A DNA stretch of 64,000 nucleotides, taken from the NCBI GenBank assembly GCA_020854835.1, contig JAHKLX010000003.1, positions 124,001 through 188,000 on the forward strand. The letters are read 5' to 3'. Made by a program: the position numbers and the translations under genes. The first letter of the stretch is position 1. Every line of letters begins with the position of its first letter. The notes under the pieces were generated by a model. The model saw nothing but the letters and a program-made list of their open reading frames with translations. It did not search any database and had not been told where the DNA came from. Origin of the DNA: Microcaldota archaeon (lineage in GTDB: Archaea > Micrarchaeota > Micrarchaeia > Anstonellales > JAGGVH01). Of the stretch, positions 33,900-43,495 are shown piece by piece.

Positions 33900-35201
33900 A
33901 TGGATAAAAAAGCTGAAAAATTGATTGGACGAGGGAGTGAAATTTTAGAAGAAATTAAAAAAATGAAAAATCCCTTGATTGTTCATCATTATGACTGTGA
34001 TGGGATAAGTAGTGGTTCGATAGTGGTTAAAGGTTTGATGGATAATGACATAAATTTCACAAAAAAAAGCTTGAAAAATCTTGATGAAGAAAATATAAAA
34101 AAGCTGAAAAATTATCAGAATATAATTTTTGTAGATTTGGGGAATACGCCCTATATAGATGAACTTAAGGAAAATATAATTATAATCGACCACCATCCAC
34201 TAAAAACAAAAACCCATTTGCAGATAAATCCCTTGCAATTTGGTTTTGATGGAGGAATGGAATTGAGTGCATCAGGAACTGCATATTTTGTTTTTAATCA
34301 TATGGAGGATATTGCGATAGTTGGTGCTGTAGGAGATATGCAAACTCCTTTAACAAGTCTTAATAGATATATATTAGAAAAAGGAATTAAAAAAGGGGTT
34401 TTGAAAAGAGAAAATGATATTTTATTATATGGGAAATCGTCCAGATCGCTACCACATATGTTGTCATATTCTGATGATCCTTTTATCCCTGGCATAAGTG
34501 GAAATGAAGAAGAGGCCGTTAGGTTTTTGATAGATAAGAATATACCTCTAAAAAAAGGGAGTAGGTGGAACACGTATTATGATTTAGGTGAAAAATCAAA
34601 AGAGGTTTTGAGAGGTTCACTTATTGAATACATGTCTATGTGGGGGGTTTCAAAACAAACACTTTTTGGAGAAGTATACCTTTTGCCCAAATGGCCTAAA
34701 AAAACACCATATTATGTGGCACAGGAATTTGCAACAATATTGAATGCATGTGGACGAAATGGAAAAGAAGATATTGGGGTAGATGTATGTTTAAAAAAAT
34801 CAAATGCGTTCAAATCTGCCGAAGAATTGTTATTGTTACATAAAAAAAATCTTAAAGAAGGGTTAAACTACGCAAAACAAAATCTAGTTGAATTTTCAAA
34901 TTTTTATTTTTTAGATGGGAGAAATATGATCTCTGATACAATAATAGGTGTGGTTATTGGAATGCTTTTTTCAATGAAAAGAAATAAACCCTATGTAGGG
35001 GTATCTGACTATTCTGAATCTGAATTTAAAATTTCTGCTAGAGCAATAGAAAAAAACGATGTTGATTTGGGGGGAGTAATTAGCAATATAATAAAAAAAA
35101 TTGGCGGGGTTGGTGGAGGGCATAAGCTTGCAGCAGGCGCCGTTATTCAAAAAGATAAACTAGATGATTTTCTACTTTTGTTCAATGATGAACTCATATA
35201 A
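33900..35201 (+). CDS. DHH-family phosphoesterase (archaeal RecJ-like)
   Basis: 433 residues from ATG 33900. DHH domain motifs: VHHYDCDGISSG (D32, D34), IIFVDLGN, IIIDHHP, and VGAVGDMQTP; the C-terminal DHHA1 domain has GGVGGGHKLAAGAV. These are Mn-dependent single-strand exonucleases or phosphodiesterases. Archaeal homologues include the RecJ-like protein (GAN) attached to the CMG helicase. A GTG at 33891 is an alternative start. The last 30 bases overlap the convergent secreted-protein gene. Confidence 0.88.
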   Translation: MDKKAEKLIGRGSEILEEIKKMKNPLIVHHYDCDGISSGSIVVKGLMDNDINFTKKSLKNLDEENIKKLKNYQNIIFVDLGNTPYIDELKENIIIIDHHPLKTKTHLQINPLQFGFDGGMELSASGTAYFVFNHMEDIAIVGAVGDMQTPLTSLNRYILEKGIKKGVLKRENDILLYGKSSRSLPHMLSYSDDPFIPGISGNEEEAVRFLIDKNIPLKKGSRWNTYYDLGEKSKEVLRGSLIEYMSMWGVSKQTLFGEVYLLPKWPKKTPYYVAQEFATILNACGRNGKEDIGVDVCLKKSNAFKSAEELLLLHKKNLKEGLNYAKQNLVEFSNFYFLDGRNMISDTIIGVVIGMLFSMKRNKPYVGVSDYSESEFKISARAIEKNDVDLGGVISNIIKKIGGVGGGHKLAAGAVIQKDKLDDFLLLFNDELI

Positions 35202-35681
35202 ACCATCAGATTCATATTGGTATATTACAGTTGTATCTTTAGATGTTGAATCTTTTAAACTCATTTCAAATTCATCAAATACATTGTTTATTGCAACCCG
35301 CATCGAGTCCGTGAATTGTTTAATATAGAAGGAACGCACACTACTATAGAGAGAGGAATAAACATAAATAGAATCCATACACACTTTTTGTTCTTCTCCT
35401 TCTAAAAACATACACTCGACAGGAACCAAAGATAAGGCTTTTACACATTGATTACCCATTTTCTTATCTTCAGGATCTGTAGACCTTAATAATTGGCCTA
35501 TTTTAAATGCCCCAAGACAATTACATTCATCTTTAAATTGTTGTTCGTAGAAAGTTGGTTTCCGAATGGAGGGCCTGTTAATTTGATCAGGGACGGGGAG
35601 GGATTGAGAAGCTGTAAAAGTTAATATTAATGTTGTTGCAAGAATTGTTGATCTCATTAAGCTTTTTGGTCCAGGTGGCAT
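35172..35681 (-). CDS. Secreted Cys-containing hypothetical protein
   Basis: 169 residues. The N-terminus has a signal peptide (MRSTILATTLILTFTASQ; ATG 35681 or an inner Met) and the mature part has five Cys (CNCLG, QCVKA, ECMF, VCMDS), which could form disulfides outside the cell. TTTAAA lies 23-28 bp before ATG 35681, consistent with a leaderless start. No family recognised. It is convergent with the DHH gene. Confidence 0.65.
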   Translation of the reverse strand: MPPGPKSLMRSTILATTLILTFTASQSLPVPDQINRPSIRKPTFYEQQFKDECNCLGAFKIGQLLRSTDPEDKKMGNQCVKALSLVPVECMFLEGEEQKVCMDSIYVYSSLYSSVRSFYIKQFTDSMRVAINNVFDEFEMSLKDSTSKDTTVIYQYESDGLYEFIIEQK

Positions 35682-35746
35682 AATGTATTTATGTTAGAAT
35701 ATGTTTAAATATGTTTGTTTTTTATAGTTTGGGTTTTTTTCTAGGA

Positions 35747-38700
35747 TTATTCTATTTCTTCTTCATAGATTATATCTGTATTAACTCTTGTTAATCTTAA
35801 GGTCATTTTTCTTCCTTTTGATGTTATAGTTTTATTGTTGATTTCAATGTTTTTTTTACCTTCCCATGTGGTGTACCATCTATGCCCGTGTTTTGTTAAA
35901 CGAGGAGAAGGAGGTTCAAAATCTATTTTAGAAATCTCATTATTTTTTGCAAAATCCACCAATATTATTTTTCCTTGGGAATCAAAAGTAAGAATACCAT
36001 GGTGATCAGAGTTTGTATATGGCGAACATTTTTCAAAACACATCCATTTGCCCACCAAACTATTGTGAGGTATCCCTCCCTCATAATAATAGCTTAGTTT
36101 AAATTCGTTCAGCGAATTTGGCAGTTGTTTTTCAGCTCTCCAGCTCCCCACGAGGTGATTTCCAGATTCTCCCCTAACTAAACGTTTGACTAGGAAGAAA
36201 TTTTTTGTGATGTTGGTGTTCATTTTTGAAGGTGCTGGATCAAATTCGTTTAATTCAACTAATAATTTTGAATACTCGAAAGGATTAAGAGAAGTTTCGT
36301 CCGCACCTTTTATGTATGCATACATTGTAATTAATATTCTCTTGTTTTGATCATCCCAAGATTTTGAATTTATCGATCTTTTTAAAACCTGTTCAACAAG
36401 TTCTTTTTGATTGTTTAAGAAGGTTTGGGAGTTTTTTTGGGTGTTGCTGATTTTGGCAAATCTGTATCTGAATTCGGCCAAACCACCCCCTCGAGTGGAA
36501 ATATAGATATAAAAAGCCTGCATTTCATCAAGACTATGAAAAACCAATCCTAAATCGGACATAGTAGTTACTGCCGATGCGAAATCATAACAATCATTGA
36601 CTCCCCCAGACCTATATTCTCCTGGAGTAAATAATCCCCCATTCTGGTTTAAATAAAAAAGAGAGGAAGCTAGTAGTCCTCTCCTAGCCTCTATATATCC
36701 TTGAATTTTTTGTTCGGGTGTGTCAAGATCTATTATTGAACTTATTCTTTGGTGGATTATATGATTGTAAACTTTATCAATATCAATATAACTAAACAAT
36801 AAATTGATTCTTTTGTCCGGATCGGATATATTTATCATTTCACGCAATATGCACAATTGAATATTTTGTGCTGCATCCTCAAAATCATTTCTCAAAACTT
36901 CTAATTGTTCGTCAAAAGAATTTATGGGAAAATTTGAAGTTGTTAAACTATCAGGATCAAGAGTGGCAGTTGCCAAATTTAGATTTGAACTTGGGAAGTT
37001 TTCTATATTTTCTTTTAGGGATATGAAAAAAGAAGCCAATTCTGTGTTTTTATTTTTTGACCATTTTATGAGAGAATCGAAATCTGATTTGTTTAAATAA
37101 TAGATGATATCTTTTTTCTCTTTGTTAGAACTGAAAGAAATATTATATTTTTCAACCATTATTTCGTATAAAAGGGGATTGAAAATGATTTCATTAAAAT
37201 TTTGTCTTAAAGAATCAAGTAATTCTTGGGGAGGGGTTGCTTGATTTGATACAAATTCAGAAAGTGTGTGAAAGAGGATAACATGATTTACTGAATCAGA
37301 AAAGCTTATGCTAGCCATATTACTGTAATTTTGCGCTATTTGATCTATTTTATCCTTCAATTCAAAATTTTGAGGGTAGAAATAAGAACGTGTTTTTTTG
37401 ATATAGGAGGAATGAAATTGAATTAAAACATTTATGTCAGATGAAATATAGTTAGTAATGCTAGAAACAAATTCGGGTTGTGATGAAAAAGATATTAATA
37501 TATCATTTAACGTATCTGAAATTTCTGATTGTGTAGTATTGATATAATCTTGAAAACGATCGATTAAAATTTGATTATGTACATTTTGATTTATTTCTTC
37601 TCTGATCATATCAGAGGGTGAGGGAGTGAAAGGCCTAGTAACAATAGAAGGGGGTGGAGTTTGTGTAACTGTGTCTGTGGGAGCTGGAGAAGTTTGTGTA
37701 ACTGTGTCTGTGGGAGCTGGAGAAGTTTGTGTAACTGTGTCGTCTTGTGTGATTTGATCGCCCAAGGGAGGGGGTGGAGTTTCTGGAATTTGTTTCTCTC
37801 TAATCATCTCTTGTCTGGGAGCGGGGGGTTTTGTTTGTGTTTTTGCCTTCGCTTCCAAATCCTCAACTTTTTTTGAAAGTTCTTCTATTTCTTTTATTCT
37901 TTCAGTTCTAGATTGAGCAGCTAAATCATCTGAAATTAGATTATTTGTAAAAAATAATAAATTTCGGTTATATGACGAACCTAAATCGCCAAATAGATTA
38001 ACATAGGGGATTTTATTTATATTTTCTTTGAATTGTGCAATTATGTCTGCAGCATTTAACAATTCATTGTTGAAAACAGAATCAAATGTTTCTTTTCCTA
38101 TTTTTCCTCCCCCCATAATAAACCAATAATTGCATGCAAGCAAATAAATTATTTCTTTGTTAGTATCTGATATGTTTTTTCCTCCAAGATATTCATCTAT
38201 AGATGTTATTGCCAAATCATAAGCGCCTTTTATTTTTTCGCTGATATCTTCTGAAGCTCCGAATCGTTTTATGGCAATTTCGTGGAATTTATTATATGCT
38301 CGATCTTTAATATTTGTTTCTTTTTCGAGAGAAGTTTCGGCAGGTGGTTTGGATAATGGTTCCCTCGAGGAGACTCTTGTAGAAATGGCCTCTGCAGCAA
38401 CAGGATCTGGAATTAGTTCTTCTAAAGATATTCTCCCCGGGGAGGGCCCGATCTCTAAATCAGAATGAACTTGGGGAGGGGGAGTTTGTTTTTTAGGAGA
38501 TGAAGTGGCAGGTGGAGACTTTGTGGAAACTGTTATTTTTTTAGGTTTGTAATCTTCTTCCAAACCCTTATTTCCAAAAGCATACCCCGTAATTAATATA
38601 GTGTCTTCCGCATAAGGAATTGGTTTGATTTTGTCCGTTTTCAAATAAGTAATTACTGAATTAAAGCGTGCAACAGGATCTTTTCCTTCTTCGATTCCTT

Positions 38701-39025
38701 TTATTACTTCATTGAATATAAAATCAATATGTGCATTGCCAATAGGGATACCATTAACAAAATAAAGTATTGCGCCCAATCTATGTAAAGTATTTATTTG
38801 TTCTTGATTTAAATTTTTACCAGATATAAAATTAGCTAGGTTACCAGTCCCTGAGAAAACAGAAAAAACAGAAGAGGATAATTGTTCTCTAAAATTTTCA
38901 TCAGACATGTTGGAGTATCTTTTTTTTAAGTGTATTTCCAATTCCTTGTAGAACTCGTGTGCTCGATCATTATCCAAATTTTCCATTCTTTTTTCCCAAA
39001 AACCCTTTTCTTTAACTTCCACCAT
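35747..39025 (-). CDS. Giant uncharacterised protein with TP-rich repeats and C-terminal beta domain
   Basis: 1092 residues from ATG 39025 (GGTGGTAAT upstream). N-terminal about 150 residues helical, then a Pro/Ser/Lys linker, a second helical segment (about 235-390), a coiled coil (about 380-400) and a TP-rich linker with an 11-residue unit (DTVTQTSPAPT) repeated at a 33-bp period. A 500-residue helical region follows, then a C-terminal domain of about 110 residues rich in strands (HLVGSWRAEKQL, SLVGKWMCFEK, GILTFDSQGKIILV, KMTLRLTRV). The GSW/GKW strands recall lipocalin-like barrels, but this is weak. No signal peptide or TM. Unrecognised overall. Confidence 0.75.
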   Translation of the reverse strand: MVEVKEKGFWEKRMENLDNDRAHEFYKELEIHLKKRYSNMSDENFREQLSSSVFSVFSGTGNLANFISGKNLNQEQINTLHRLGAILYFVNGIPIGNAHIDFIFNEVIKGIEEGKDPVARFNSVITYLKTDKIKPIPYAEDTILITGYAFGNKGLEEDYKPKKITVSTKSPPATSSPKKQTPPPQVHSDLEIGPSPGRISLEELIPDPVAAEAISTRVSSREPLSKPPAETSLEKETNIKDRAYNKFHEIAIKRFGASEDISEKIKGAYDLAITSIDEYLGGKNISDTNKEIIYLLACNYWFIMGGGKIGKETFDSVFNNELLNAADIIAQFKENINKIPYVNLFGDLGSSYNRNLLFFTNNLISDDLAAQSRTERIKEIEELSKKVEDLEAKAKTQTKPPAPRQEMIREKQIPETPPPPLGDQITQDDTVTQTSPAPTDTVTQTSPAPTDTVTQTPPPSIVTRPFTPSPSDMIREEINQNVHNQILIDRFQDYINTTQSEISDTLNDILISFSSQPEFVSSITNYISSDINVLIQFHSSYIKKTRSYFYPQNFELKDKIDQIAQNYSNMASISFSDSVNHVILFHTLSEFVSNQATPPQELLDSLRQNFNEIIFNPLLYEIMVEKYNISFSSNKEKKDIIYYLNKSDFDSLIKWSKNKNTELASFFISLKENIENFPSSNLNLATATLDPDSLTTSNFPINSFDEQLEVLRNDFEDAAQNIQLCILREMINISDPDKRINLLFSYIDIDKVYNHIIHQRISSIIDLDTPEQKIQGYIEARRGLLASSLFYLNQNGGLFTPGEYRSGGVNDCYDFASAVTTMSDLGLVFHSLDEMQAFYIYISTRGGGLAEFRYRFAKISNTQKNSQTFLNNQKELVEQVLKRSINSKSWDDQNKRILITMYAYIKGADETSLNPFEYSKLLVELNEFDPAPSKMNTNITKNFFLVKRLVRGESGNHLVGSWRAEKQLPNSLNEFKLSYYYEGGIPHNSLVGKWMCFEKCSPYTNSDHHGILTFDSQGKIILVDFAKNNEISKIDFEPPSPRLTKHGHRWYTTWEGKKNIEINNKTITSKGRKMTLRLTRVNTDIIYEEEIE
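37660..37741. repeat. 33-bp tandem repeat in TP-rich linker
   Basis: The segment beginning TTTGTGTAACTGTGTC recurs at 37660, 37693 and 37726, a period of 33 bp with near-identical copies. It encodes the 11-residue unit DTVTQTSPAPT in the 1092-residue protein. Confidence 0.9.
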
Positions 39026-39104
39026 ATTACCACCAAATAACAATATATCTATTAATATTAGTTAAACGAAAAAGTTATAAAAGAATCATAGTAAAGAAGA
39101 CTGT

Positions 39105-40331
39105 ATGCTAATGGTAGAAAGTGTATTAAACACAATGACTTATTTGTCAGCCTTTATTTTAACCTATTTTAGCGTGTTTTTAATACTTGTTTATTTTGAT
39201 AAAAAAGAATATATTCAAACGTACAAAGGAAAGAAAGTGTGGGAGCCTACAGTTTCTGTTGTTATACCTTGCTATAATGAAGAAAAAGAGATTGGGAAAT
39301 GCATTCAATCTGTTTTGAATTCAAATTATCCAAAAGAAAAACTGCAAATCATTGTTGTTGATGATTGTTCAAAAGACAACAGCTTCCAGGAAGCAAAAAA
39401 ATATGAATCAAAGGGTGTTATTGTCTGCCAAACTCCAAAAAACACAGGGTGTGCTGCAGGCTCAAAAAATTACGGGGTTAAACTTGCAACGGGAGAGATT
39501 CTTGGATTTTTGGATTCAGATTCATTTGTTGAACCCGATACTTTAAGAAAAATGCTTCCTTTCTTTGAAGAGAGAGATGTTGGTTCAGTTACTCCTAGTG
39601 TTAGAATTTTGAATCCGAAAAACATCATGGAACAGTTCCAGTGTATTGAATACGAAGTGGTTATATTTTTAAGAAGGCTCCTAATGGCAATAGACGCGGT
39701 TTATGTTACCCCTGGACCTTTTAGTTTATTTACAAGAGAAGCTTTTGAAGAAACGGGGGGTTTTGATGAGAGTAGCATAACTGAGGACCATGAAATTGCT
39801 TTATCTATTCAATCGAAAGGATACAAAATTAAATCAACTTTTGATGCAAATGTTCATACAATACCTCCTAATACAATACCTTTATGGATAATGCAAAGAA
39901 CGCGCTGGCTTAGAGGAGGGGTTTACAACCGGTGGAAGTATAAATACCTAATAAATCTTTCAAAATGGGGAGATTTTGGGTTTATGGCGCTGACATTAGA
40001 CATGATTTTGATCATACCCATAATGATGTTGCTCATAACGCCAATTTTAAGATTTCTTTTGTATGATCATTGGATGGAGAGGATTGGCTTGCTTTCCGTA
40101 TTTTATTCAGTTGACGCCCTTTGGTATATTGGATTCGCAATTTCAGTTATATCTATACTTTGGTTATATAATGTGTGGAGCACTATGAAAAACTACGCAC
40201 CGAAATACAAAATAAGCTGGTACATATGGCCATCCTACCTTTTTGTTTATGGGATAAGCATGAGTTATGTTTGGCTATTTGTTATTTGGAAGGAAATAAC
40301 TCGACAAAAAAAAGGATGGGACACAAGGTGA
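39105..40331 (+). CDS. Processive-type family 2 glycosyltransferase
   Basis: 408 residues: N-terminal TM (about 10-31), a GT-A domain with VIPCYNEE, D86-D87 (VVDDCS), DSD at 137-139, TED at 226-228 and Q264-R-T-R-W268, then three to four C-terminal TM helices. The D, DxD, TED, QxxRW set is that of polysaccharide synthases (cellulose, hyaluronan, poly-GlcNAc). It probably builds or exports a surface polysaccharide from a nucleotide sugar. A TATA-like box (GTTATAAAAG) about 25 bp before ATG 39105 suggests leaderless transcription. A membrane thioredoxin-like protein follows 4 bp downstream. Confidence 0.92.
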   Translation: MLMVESVLNTMTYLSAFILTYFSVFLILVYFDKKEYIQTYKGKKVWEPTVSVVIPCYNEEKEIGKCIQSVLNSNYPKEKLQIIVVDDCSKDNSFQEAKKYESKGVIVCQTPKNTGCAAGSKNYGVKLATGEILGFLDSDSFVEPDTLRKMLPFFEERDVGSVTPSVRILNPKNIMEQFQCIEYEVVIFLRRLLMAIDAVYVTPGPFSLFTREAFEETGGFDESSITEDHEIALSIQSKGYKIKSTFDANVHTIPPNTIPLWIMQRTRWLRGGVYNRWKYKYLINLSKWGDFGFMALTLDMILIIPIMMLLITPILRFLLYDHWMERIGLLSVFYSVDALWYIGFAISVISILWLYNVWSTMKNYAPKYKISWYIWPSYLFVYGISMSYVWLFVIWKEITRQKKGWDTR

Positions 40332-40335
40332 GATT

Positions 40336-40995
40336 ATGAAAAGAAAACTTAGTGTTCATCTTTATGTTGGTGCATTTGTAATAACTTCTTTGATTTTTAT
40401 TATAGGATTTGCACTTGGGAGCTGGAATCAAGAAAAAATTTACTCTGAAATTGGAAACGAAGTGGTATTTTTGCAAGAGAGAATGAGGGATATAGAACTT
40501 CTTTTAGTTACTGAAAATACAGATTATTTTTGCGATTTGTATGATGAAAAACTCCCAAATTTGAACAAAGATAGTTATTTTTTATGGGAAAAATTAGAGT
40601 ATATGGAAAGTGAAAGGGGTTTTAGTGATCCTGAACTAAAAAAACAATATTTTGAATTGGAACTTAGAGATTTTATTTTAACAAAAAAAGCAAAAGAAAA
40701 ATGTGATTTGGACATAAATATAATTTTGTATTTTTATAATAATGTTGAATGTAGAGATTGTAAAAAACAAGGTTTTGAAATAACTAAAGTTAGAAGTACT
40801 GCCGAAAGTGAAAATATTTCTCTTAGACTTTATACCTTCGATGGAGGAATGAATGATAGTGCAGTAGTTAAAACTCTTTTGAATGAATTTGAGATAGTTG
40901 AATATCCCTCAACTGTTTTGATCAAAGAAGATATAGAAATCATAAAAGGATATCATTCCAATAGTGAAATATACAAAAAAATAAAGGGGAATTAA
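40336..40995 (+). CDS. Membrane-anchored thioredoxin-like protein with CxxC
   Basis: 219 residues. One TM helix at about 10-28 and a short coiled region are followed by a thioredoxin-like domain: strand NIILYFYNNV, C139-R-D-C142, helix, then strands ISLRLYTFDGG and VEYPSTVLIK, where the cis-Pro appears as EYPST. The Cys pair is likely redox-active, on the outer face if the N-terminus is cytoplasmic. It sits 4 bp after the glycosyltransferase and abuts the CysRS ATG, so the three share a transcript. Confidence 0.78.
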   Translation: MKRKLSVHLYVGAFVITSLIFIIGFALGSWNQEKIYSEIGNEVVFLQERMRDIELLLVTENTDYFCDLYDEKLPNLNKDSYFLWEKLEYMESERGFSDPELKKQYFELELRDFILTKKAKEKCDLDINIILYFYNNVECRDCKKQGFEITKVRSTAESENISLRLYTFDGGMNDSAVVKTLLNEFEIVEYPSTVLIKEDIEIIKGYHSNSEIYKKIKGN

Positions 40996-42393
40996 ATGTT
41001 AAAATTTTATAATACTCTCTCAAGAAAAATTGAAGAATTTAGACCCATCGAAGATAAGAAAGTGGGATTATACACTTGTGGACCCACAGTTTATAATTAC
41101 GCACACATTGGAAATTTAAGATGTTATATTTTTGAAGATGTTTTGAAAAGATGGCTCGTTTATAGAGGATATAATGTGAAACATGTGATGAATATAACTG
41201 ATGTGGATGATAAAACAATTCGTGATTCGCAAAAAGAAGGTGTTGCCCTTAAGGAATTTACAAATAAATACACACAATCTTTTTTTGAAGATATTAAAAT
41301 ATTGAATATTTTACCAGCTGACTACTATCCTGCAGCAACAGAAACAATTCCAGAGATGGTGGCCATAGTAAAAAAATTAATAGACAAAGGGTATGCTTAT
41401 CAAGGAGAAGATAAAAGTTGGTATTTTTCTGTTTCTAAATTCAAAGACTATGGAAAACTCGCGCACATGAATATTTCTGAATTAAAATCTGGTGCGCGTG
41501 TTTGCCAAGATGAATACGAAAAACAAGAAGCTGCAGATTTCGCATTGTGGAAAGCTTGGGATGCTAAAGATGGAGAGGTATATTGGGAAACAGAACTTGG
41601 AAAAGGAAGACCGGGTTGGCATATTGAATGCACTGCCATGAGCACCAAATACCTGGGGAATCATTTTGACATTCATTGTGGGGGAGTTGACAACATGTTT
41701 CCCCATCATGAAAATGAAATTGCACAAACTGAAGCAGCAACTGGTGAAAAATTTGTGAACTACTGGCTACATTCAGAACATTTGATTGTTGAAGGAAAAA
41801 AAATGTCAAAAAGCTTGGGAAATTTTTACACTTTAAGAGATCTTCTTGATAAGGGTTATGACCCCCGTGCAATAAGATGGTTATTTCTTTCAACGCATTA
41901 CCGCGAGCAATTAAATTTTTCTTTCGATGCATTGAAAAGCGCTACTGAAACAATTCAAAATATTGATTTGTTTATCCAAAGAGTCATGCTTAAAGAAAAG
42001 GAAACAGACACGGGGAGAACGCAGGAAATAGACAAATTTATTGAGGATGCAAGAAATGGTTTTTCAGAAGCAATGAATAATGACCTTCAAATTTCGCAGG
42101 CCCTCCCCAACTTGTTCGGGTTCATTAACAAAATAAACACTAAGATAGATTTAATGAAAAAAGATGATTTCAAAAACGTTCTTGGATTTTTAGATGAATT
42201 GGATTCTGTTTTAGGAGTTATGAAATTTGAACTTCCAGAAATACCTAAAGAAGTTGAAAATCTTCTTGAAAAAAGAAACAAAGCGCGAGCTGAAAAAAAT
42301 TGGGAAGAATCTGATAGACTACGCGACGAAATAAAAAGTAAAGGTTTTGAAGTTCATGATGATAAAGGAAAAAGTTACATAGTAAAAAGGTGA
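40996..42393 (+). CDS. cysS: Cysteinyl-tRNA synthetase
   Basis: 465 residues, typical. The class I signature appears as YAHIGN, the zinc/substrate Cys in YTCGPTVYN, GWHIECTAMS and HCGGVDNMFPHHENE, and KMSKS as KKMSKSLGN. It charges tRNA-Cys. It is immediately downstream of the CxxC membrane protein (no gap) and followed by a small membrane protein 4 bp later, so it sits in the glycosyltransferase-to-DMT operon. Confidence 0.97.
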   Translation: MLKFYNTLSRKIEEFRPIEDKKVGLYTCGPTVYNYAHIGNLRCYIFEDVLKRWLVYRGYNVKHVMNITDVDDKTIRDSQKEGVALKEFTNKYTQSFFEDIKILNILPADYYPAATETIPEMVAIVKKLIDKGYAYQGEDKSWYFSVSKFKDYGKLAHMNISELKSGARVCQDEYEKQEAADFALWKAWDAKDGEVYWETELGKGRPGWHIECTAMSTKYLGNHFDIHCGGVDNMFPHHENEIAQTEAATGEKFVNYWLHSEHLIVEGKKMSKSLGNFYTLRDLLDKGYDPRAIRWLFLSTHYREQLNFSFDALKSATETIQNIDLFIQRVMLKEKETDTGRTQEIDKFIEDARNGFSEAMNNDLQISQALPNLFGFINKINTKIDLMKKDDFKNVLGFLDELDSVLGVMKFELPEIPKEVENLLEKRNKARAEKNWEESDRLRDEIKSKGFEVHDDKGKSYIVKR

Positions 42394-42397
42394 GGAG

Positions 42398-42583
42398 ATG
42401 TTGGAAAATTTTAATAAACAGAAACTTTTCTTGCATTTTGTGCTTGGGACCATCTTCTTTGGGTTGGTGGCAGTAAACTTTTTAGAAGCATTTTTTAGAT
42501 TAGAGATTATTGCAGGAATATCAATTATTGCAGGTTTGGTCATTGCATACCTGACTTCAAAAAAAGAAAATATTGAAAGGTAA
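42398..42583 (+). CDS. Small two-TM membrane protein
   Basis: 61 residues with two hydrophobic helices (about 10-32 and 35-53) and a basic C-terminus (TSKKENIER). It begins 4 bp after CysRS behind GAGG and ends 5 bp before the DMT transporter, so operon position supports translation. No family recognised. Confidence 0.65.
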   Translation: MLENFNKQKLFLHFVLGTIFFGLVAVNFLEAFFRLEIIAGISIIAGLVIAYLTSKKENIER

Positions 42584-42588
42584 TTGTT

Positions 42589-43458
42589 ATGGAAAGTTTT
42601 GATCTTGGCATTTTATTTGGGATAATAGCTATGTTCGGGTATGGGCTAAGCAATGCTATGAGCCAACCACCTTCAAAAAAACTTGGAGCTGAAAAAACTA
42701 TATTTTTCAGAAATGTATTCATATCTGCTTTTTTGCTGATACTTGTTTTATTTTTTATACGCGAATCTATTTTTTCAATTGAATATATAATTATTGCGCT
42801 GGGCATCTCCCTTATCGGATTCATCCCACTATTAACATTTTTGAAGGCTTTGAAAGTGGGGAAAGTAGGAATTATTTCTCCGATCTCCAACTCTTCAGTT
42901 ATATTTACCATCATACTGTCCATTTTATTTTTTGGGGAAACGCTTTCAATTGAACAAGGTATTTCGATCGGAGTTATACTTCTCGGAATTGTTTTAGTTT
43001 CCTTGGATTTTAAAGACCTTAAACAATCAAAATTGTTTCAAATGTCAAGCGGTGTCCCATATGCGCTCATAACTTGTTTGTTATGGGGTGTTGTATTCTT
43101 TTTATTTAAAATTCCTGTGAATGTCTTGGGGCCTATTTTGACATCATTTATTATTGAATTTGGAATAATGTTACATGGGGGCCTATATATTTTAGTATCA
43201 AAAATAAAATTTGAAGTGCCAGATAAAAAAATGCTTGTGCATATTGGTTTGATTGGATTTTTTGGTATGCTAGGAACGTTGTTCTTTAATTTGGGCATAA
43301 GCACTGCAAATGTTAGTATTGTGGCTGCTTTGACTTTTGCCAATCCGTTGGTTGCATCTATATACGCAAAAATATTTTATAAAGAAGAATTAAGTTCACA
43401 GCAATATCTCGCGATATTATTAATTGTTTTAGGGGTTGTTGCTCTTTCGTATTTTTAA
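42589..43458 (+). CDS. EamA/DMT-family transporter
   Basis: 289 residues, 10 TM helices in two EamA repeats. Each repeat ends with the typical pair: VGIISPISNSSVIFTIILSILFFGE across two blocks, and NVSIVAALTFANPLVASIYAKIFYKEE. Members export or import small metabolites; the substrate is not predictable. It is the last gene of the operon from 39105. Confidence 0.88.
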   Translation: MESFDLGILFGIIAMFGYGLSNAMSQPPSKKLGAEKTIFFRNVFISAFLLILVLFFIRESIFSIEYIIIALGISLIGFIPLLTFLKALKVGKVGIISPISNSSVIFTIILSILFFGETLSIEQGISIGVILLGIVLVSLDFKDLKQSKLFQMSSGVPYALITCLLWGVVFFLFKIPVNVLGPILTSFIIEFGIMLHGGLYILVSKIKFEVPDKKMLVHIGLIGFFGMLGTLFFNLGISTANVSIVAALTFANPLVASIYAKIFYKEELSSQQYLAILLIVLGVVALSYF

Positions 43459-43495
43459 GAAACAGCAAATATTGAAAAATAAAAAGAAAAAATAA

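Noticed and set aside
37660-37741. Tandem repeat as a CRISPR array
   Set aside because: The 33-bp period has no spacers and is a coding repeat within a larger open frame.
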